Position numbers and translations under genes: made by a program | NCBI GenBank assembly: GCA_034408875.1 | Contig: JAWXCJ010000069.1 | Span: forward strand, 1 to 15,141 | Reading direction: 5' to 3' | Source of the DNA: JANNHK01 sp034408875 | GTDB lineage: Bacteria > Actinomycetota > Acidimicrobiia > IMCC26256 > PALSA-610 | Length of the DNA: 15,141 bases | The notes under the pieces: model-generated | What the model was told of the DNA's origin: nothing | The model's database searches: none | Seen by the model: the letters and a program-made list of their open reading frames with translations, nothing else | Shown here: positions 12,504 to 15,141 of the stretch, one piece after another | Layout of the letters: the number at the start of each line of letters is the position of its first letter | Position numbering within the stretch: position 1 is the stretch's first letter

Positions 12504-13547
12504 GTGATTCCGCGTACTGTCGAAGACCTCACCCCCGAGTGGTTGTCGGACGCGCTCGAAGAAGATGTCACCGCCGTGTCCTCGACTCCCTTGGGCGTCG
12601 GTGCCGGTCTCGTCGGGCAGTTGTTCAAGCTCGACGTGACGACCGCGAAAGGACCAAAGTCGGTCGTCGCCAAGCTCGCGGCCGCGGGCGAAGAGAGCCG
12701 CTTCGTCGCGACGATCCTGAACATGTACGGGCGCGAGGTCGGCTTCTACCAGGAGCTCGCGCACCGCACCGACATCTCCAAGCCCCGCTGTTATTTCTGC
12801 GACCACGACCCCGCGACCCAGGACACGATCCTGCTGCTCGAAGACGTGTCGACCCGGGGCCGGATGCTCGACCAGGTCGCCGGGTGCAGCGCAGAGGAAG
12901 CGGAACCGGCGATCCGGACCCTCGCCCGTCACCACGCGAACTTCTGGGACGACGCGACGCTCGGCGAGTACTCGTTCCTCCTGCGCCTGTGCGACGAGCC
13001 GTACCCGGGCGCGGTGGGGATGGCGTACGACGGCTCGTGGCCGCGGGTGCAGGAACTGTTTCCCGACGCGATCACACCCGCGGTCCGCAAACTGGGCGAC
13101 AACTTCTCCGAGCGCATCCCGGCGTTGTTCGCCAAGCTCTGCACCGGGCCGCTCGTGCTCGCGCACGCCGACTGGCGCCTCGACAACTTGTTCTTCGCCG
13201 ACGACGGCGACGTGATCGCCGTCGACTGGCAGCTCATCGACCGGTCGGTCGGGCCGCGTGATCTCTCGTACATCGTGTCGCAGAGCATGAACATCGAGGG
13301 CCGCGTCGACTGCGAGCGCGCGTTCGACACGTACATCGATGCGCTCGCGGCCAACGGCGTCACGGCCGACCGCGACTGGGCGTGGGAGATGTTTCGCTAC
13401 GGCACCCAGTTCGGGTTCGTGTACCCGGTCGTCGCCGCGGGCGGCCTGACCGTCGACGACCCCCGCCACCTCGAACTCACGCGGGCAATGCTCGACCGTT
13501 CGGTCGCCGCGATCGAAGCGCTCGACGCATTCGAACTCGCCCTCTAA
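12504..13547 (+). CDS. APH/ecdysteroid-kinase-like phosphotransferase
   Basis: 347 aa from GTG, VIPRTVEDLTPEWLSDAL, a typical N-terminus for this group. The N lobe has a glycine-rich stretch GVGAGLVGQLFKL (31-43) and a probable ATP lysine, Lys57, in VVAKL. The C lobe has the Brenner-type catalytic motif HADWRLDN (221-228; Asp223, Asp227/Asn228) and the metal Asp241 in AVDWQ. The fold is aminoglycoside phosphotransferase/choline kinase-like. Actinobacterial members of this size are mostly of unknown substrate and often sit among lipid or xenobiotic catabolism genes, so this need not confer antibiotic resistance. It is cytosolic. It lies 28 bases after the ferritin-like remnant and probably shared its transcript. 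Confidence 0.87.
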   Translation: MIPRTVEDLTPEWLSDALEEDVTAVSSTPLGVGAGLVGQLFKLDVTTAKGPKSVVAKLAAAGEESRFVATILNMYGREVGFYQELAHRTDISKPRCYFCDHDPATQDTILLLEDVSTRGRMLDQVAGCSAEEAEPAIRTLARHHANFWDDATLGEYSFLLRLCDEPYPGAVGMAYDGSWPRVQELFPDAITPAVRKLGDNFSERIPALFAKLCTGPLVLAHADWRLDNLFFADDGDVIAVDWQLIDRSVGPRDLSYIVSQSMNIEGRVDCERAFDTYIDALAANGVTADRDWAWEMFRYGTQFGFVYPVVAAGGLTVDDPRHLELTRAMLDRSVAAIEALDAFELAL

Positions 13548-13553
13548 CGCGAA

Positions 13554-13596
13554 CTTGCGTCACGCAGGTGTCCTGACGACACCCCAGTGACGCAAG
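13554..13596. terminator. Interrupted hairpin between convergent phosphotransferase and rocD genes
   Basis: The outer stem CTTGCGTCAC/GTGACGCAAG (13554-13563, 13587-13596) and inner stem GGTGTC/GACACC (13567-13572, 13578-13583) are separated by a symmetric 3x3 internal loop, around a 5-base loop. It starts six bases after the plus-strand stop and ends nine bases before the minus-strand stop. It is the fourth hairpin of this placement and, like the others, lacks a T tract. Confidence 0.65.
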
Positions 13597-13605
13597 AACG
13601 ACGGG

Positions 13606-14820
13606 TTAGCGCGCCAAGACGTGCGCGAGGCGGTCGACGGCCCAGTCGAGGTCGTGTTCGTCGATGACGAGCGGCGGGGCGATGCGGATCGTCGACTCGT
13701 GCGCGTCCTTGGCGAGGATGCGCTCGGCGAGCAGCCCTTCGCACACGGCCCGGCCCGACGCCATCCCCGGCGCGAGGTCGAGTCCGGCCCAGAGGCCGCG
13801 GATACGCACGTCGGCCAGGCCCTTGCCGACCAGGGCGCGCAGTTGCGGCTCGAGGCGGGCACCGAGGCGGGCGGCGCGGTCCTGGTACTCACCCGTGCGC
13901 AGCATCGCGAGAACTTCGCGGCCGACGGCGCACGCGAGCGGGTTCCCGCCGAACGTGCTGCCGTGTGATCCCGGCGTGAACACGCCGAGCACGTCCCAGT
14001 CGCCGACGACAGCCGACAGCGGCATGATGCCGCCGCCCAACGCCTTGCCGAGCACGTACAAGTCGGGGCGCACGCCTTCGAGGTCGCACGCGAACGTGGT
14101 GCCGGTGCGCCCGAGTCCCGACTGGATCTCGTCGGCGATCATCAGCACGTTGAAGTCGTCGCAGAGGGCGCGGACCGCGGCGAGGTAGCCCGCGGGCGGC
14201 ACGATGACGCCGGCTTCGCCCTGGATCGGTTCGAGCAACACGCCCACGGTGCGTTCGGTGATCGCGCTGCGCAACGCGTCGACGTCGCCGAACGGCACCA
14301 TGCGGAACCCGGGGGTGAACGGGCCGAACCCGGCGCGCGAGTCGGGGTCGGACGAGAAGCCGACGATCGTCGTCGTGCGGCCGTGGAAGTTGTCGCTCAT
14401 CACGATGATCTCGGCGCCGTCGACCGGCACGCCCTTCACCTGGTAGCCCCACCTGCGGGCGGCCTTGATCGCGGTCTCCACCGCTTCCGCGCCCGTATTC
14501 ATCGGGAGCACCGCGTCCTTCTCGCACAACTCGGCGAGCTCACGGCAGAACGGGCCGGTCTGGTCGTTCGAAAACGCTCGGCTCGTGAGCGTGAGCCGGT
14601 CGAGTTGCTCGCGCGCGACGCGCAGCAACCGTGGGTGGCCGTGCCCGAAGTTCAACGCCGAGTATGCGGCCAGCAGGTCGAGGTAGCGGGTGCCGGACTC
14701 GTCGGTGACCCACGCGCCCGAACCCTCGGCGATCGTGACCGGCAACGGCTTGTAGTTGTGCGCCGCGTGCTGCGACTCCATCTCGGCCGGTGTCGTCGGT
14801 CGGGCGTCGAGTCGTGTCAT
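13606..14820 (-). CDS. rocD: Ornithine aminotransferase
   Basis: 404 aa from MTRLDARPTT, about the normal size. It is a class III PLP aminotransferase: NTGAEAVE (108-115) binds the cofactor phosphate, FHGRT is at 145-149, ADEIQSGLGRTG has Asp230 for the pyridine nitrogen, and Lys259 in VLGKALGGG forms the Schiff base. The N-terminus HNYKPLPVTIAEGSGAWV and LNFGHGHPRL are characteristic of ornithine-oxo-acid transaminase, which converts ornithine and 2-oxoglutarate to glutamate semialdehyde and glutamate. The ATG has an excellent SD (AAGGGAG, 6-base spacer). The frame is nevertheless open upstream without a stop into the dimethylargininase-like sequence, so a fused product from the upstream start cannot be excluded. 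Confidence 0.93.
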   Translation of the reverse strand: MTRLDARPTTPAEMESQHAAHNYKPLPVTIAEGSGAWVTDESGTRYLDLLAAYSALNFGHGHPRLLRVAREQLDRLTLTSRAFSNDQTGPFCRELAELCEKDAVLPMNTGAEAVETAIKAARRWGYQVKGVPVDGAEIIVMSDNFHGRTTTIVGFSSDPDSRAGFGPFTPGFRMVPFGDVDALRSAITERTVGVLLEPIQGEAGVIVPPAGYLAAVRALCDDFNVLMIADEIQSGLGRTGTTFACDLEGVRPDLYVLGKALGGGIMPLSAVVGDWDVLGVFTPGSHGSTFGGNPLACAVGREVLAMLRTGEYQDRAARLGARLEPQLRALVGKGLADVRIRGLWAGLDLAPGMASGRAVCEGLLAERILAKDAHESTIRIAPPLVIDEHDLDWAVDRLAHVLAR

Positions 14821-15141
14821 GACGCGCTCCCTTGTGTATGGCTCCCTCGCTGCGCCGTCCGTACGTATGGCTCCCTCGCTGCGCCGTCCGTGGCTCCGCT
14901 GCGTCCGCACGGTGGCTTCGCTGCGTCCGCACGGTGGCTTCGCTGCGTCCGCACGTAGTTCCAAGGTGCAGCACTTGGCTGCGCCGCCGGCTTTGCGGAG
15001 TTCGGAGAGGTCGACGGGAATCGGTTCGTAGCCCGCGTCTGCAAGCTGCGCGCTGAACTCGTGGGCGCCCGCGGGAACGACGACGTGATAGCCGTCGGAC
15101 GCGGCGTTGCAGCCGAGCACCTCGGCGTCGGCGGCGCTCAC
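14821..15141 (-). CDS. C-terminus of a dimethylargininase-like (amidinotransferase-fold) enzyme, without its own stop codon
   Basis: Partial: the gene continues beyond the window edge. The first 63 visible residues (15141-14953) match the end of dimethylarginine dimethylaminohydrolases: LGCNAASDGYHVVVPAGAHE, YEPIPVDLSELRKAGG and KCCTLELR, whose Cys pair holds the catalytic cysteine of this family. These enzymes convert methylated arginine, or in some relatives arginine, to citrulline or ornithine. Relatives usually end within a residue or two of LELR. Here no stop occurs: the frame continues for 44 residues of repeat-derived sequence (ADAAKPPCGRSEATV...) and then reads straight into ornithine aminotransferase. 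The true product is either a fusion or a protein with a repeat tail. Both steps fit one arginine-to-glutamate route. The apparent first residue is only the window edge. Confidence 0.78.
14827..14833 (-). promoter_or_regulatory. rocD: Strong ribosome binding site of rocD
   Basis: AAGGGAG on the minus strand is six bases before the ATG at 14820. It is the best SD in the window and argues that the aminotransferase is initiated independently even though the upstream frame is open. Confidence 0.75.
14836..14955 (-). repeat. Five-unit short repeat array (22-bp x3, 29-bp x2) between dimethylargininase and rocD
   Basis: In the minus-strand sense three 22-bp units (14934-14955, 14912-14933, 14890-14911) are followed by two 29-bp units (14865-14893 and 14836-14864, the first overlapping the last 22-mer slightly). 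The 22-mers carry CGTGCGGACGCAGCGAAGCC; the 29-mers carry GGACGGCGCAGCGAGGGAGC. The two types align as one family differing by small deletions (GGC, GGG). No period is a multiple of three, so this is a DNA-level rather than protein-level repeat, yet no minus-strand frame has a stop in it. The array fills exactly the space from the last conserved dimethylargininase codon to the rocD RBS. There are no spacers, so it is not a CRISPR. Confidence 0.85.

Noticed and set aside
12504..13547. Antibiotic-resistance aminoglycoside phosphotransferase
   Set aside because: Only the kinase fold and Brenner motif are shared. The N-terminus and length match broad actinobacterial phosphotransferases of unknown substrate, and nothing nearby suggests resistance.
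14836..14955. CRISPR array
   Set aside because: Units are head-to-tail with no unique spacers, two different lengths and no cas genes.

Overview
The window is high-GC DNA with very strong G/C third-position bias, TANNNT/NANNNT -10 hexamers placed 6-7 nt before several start codons, and frequent ATGA/GTGA/TGATG gene overlaps. This suggests an actinomycete-type chromosome. The gene content (acyl-CoA dehydrogenase-like and amidohydrolase-2 proteins, an APH-like phosphotransferase, a dimethylargininase/ornithine aminotransferase pair) would fit Acidimicrobiia or a relative, but that placement is inference. I see no rRNA, tRNA, CRISPR array or transposase.

Layout. (1) 44-3388, + strand: an acyl-CoA dehydrogenase-like flavoprotein, a single-PAS protein and a metallo-beta-lactamase-fold hydrolase overlap by 4 and 1 nt. 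An epoxide-hydrolase/dehalogenase-like alpha/beta hydrolase follows. (2) 3389-3437: a 23-bp perfect hairpin closes this block and the convergent amidohydrolase-2 gene (3440-4663, -). (3) 4664-4781: a divergent intergenic region with three dyads, between the amidohydrolase and a winged-helix/minimal-nucleotidyltransferase fusion (4782-5384, +). (4) 5499-7273: an OmpR-type response regulator overlapping a histidine kinase, closed by a second 23-bp perfect hairpin. (5) 7391-11941: a membrane-anchored trypsin-like protease, then a MoxR ATPase, a DUF58 protein and a VWA membrane protein, the last three tightly coupled. A third hairpin follows. (6) 12011-12475: a decayed ferritin-like di-iron gene with two frame switches. 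(7) 12504-13547: an APH-like phosphotransferase, closed by a fourth hairpin shared with the convergent last locus. (8) 13606-15141, - strand: ornithine aminotransferase preceded by the C-terminus of a dimethylargininase-like protein.

The most unusual part is the last locus. The dimethylargininase has no stop codon. Its reading frame runs through a 120-bp array of five short repeats (22 and 29 bp, neither a multiple of three) straight into the aminotransferase, which nevertheless has its own strong ribosome binding site. The repeat units carry an SD-like core, and degenerate relatives appear to lie in the gap before the MoxR gene and in the amidohydrolase leader. Other points worth a second look are the four hairpins set 0-6 nt after stop codons, two of them sharing an 11-bp motif; the recurrent leaderless-promoter geometry; and the orphan wHTH-nucleotidyltransferase with palindromes over its promoter.
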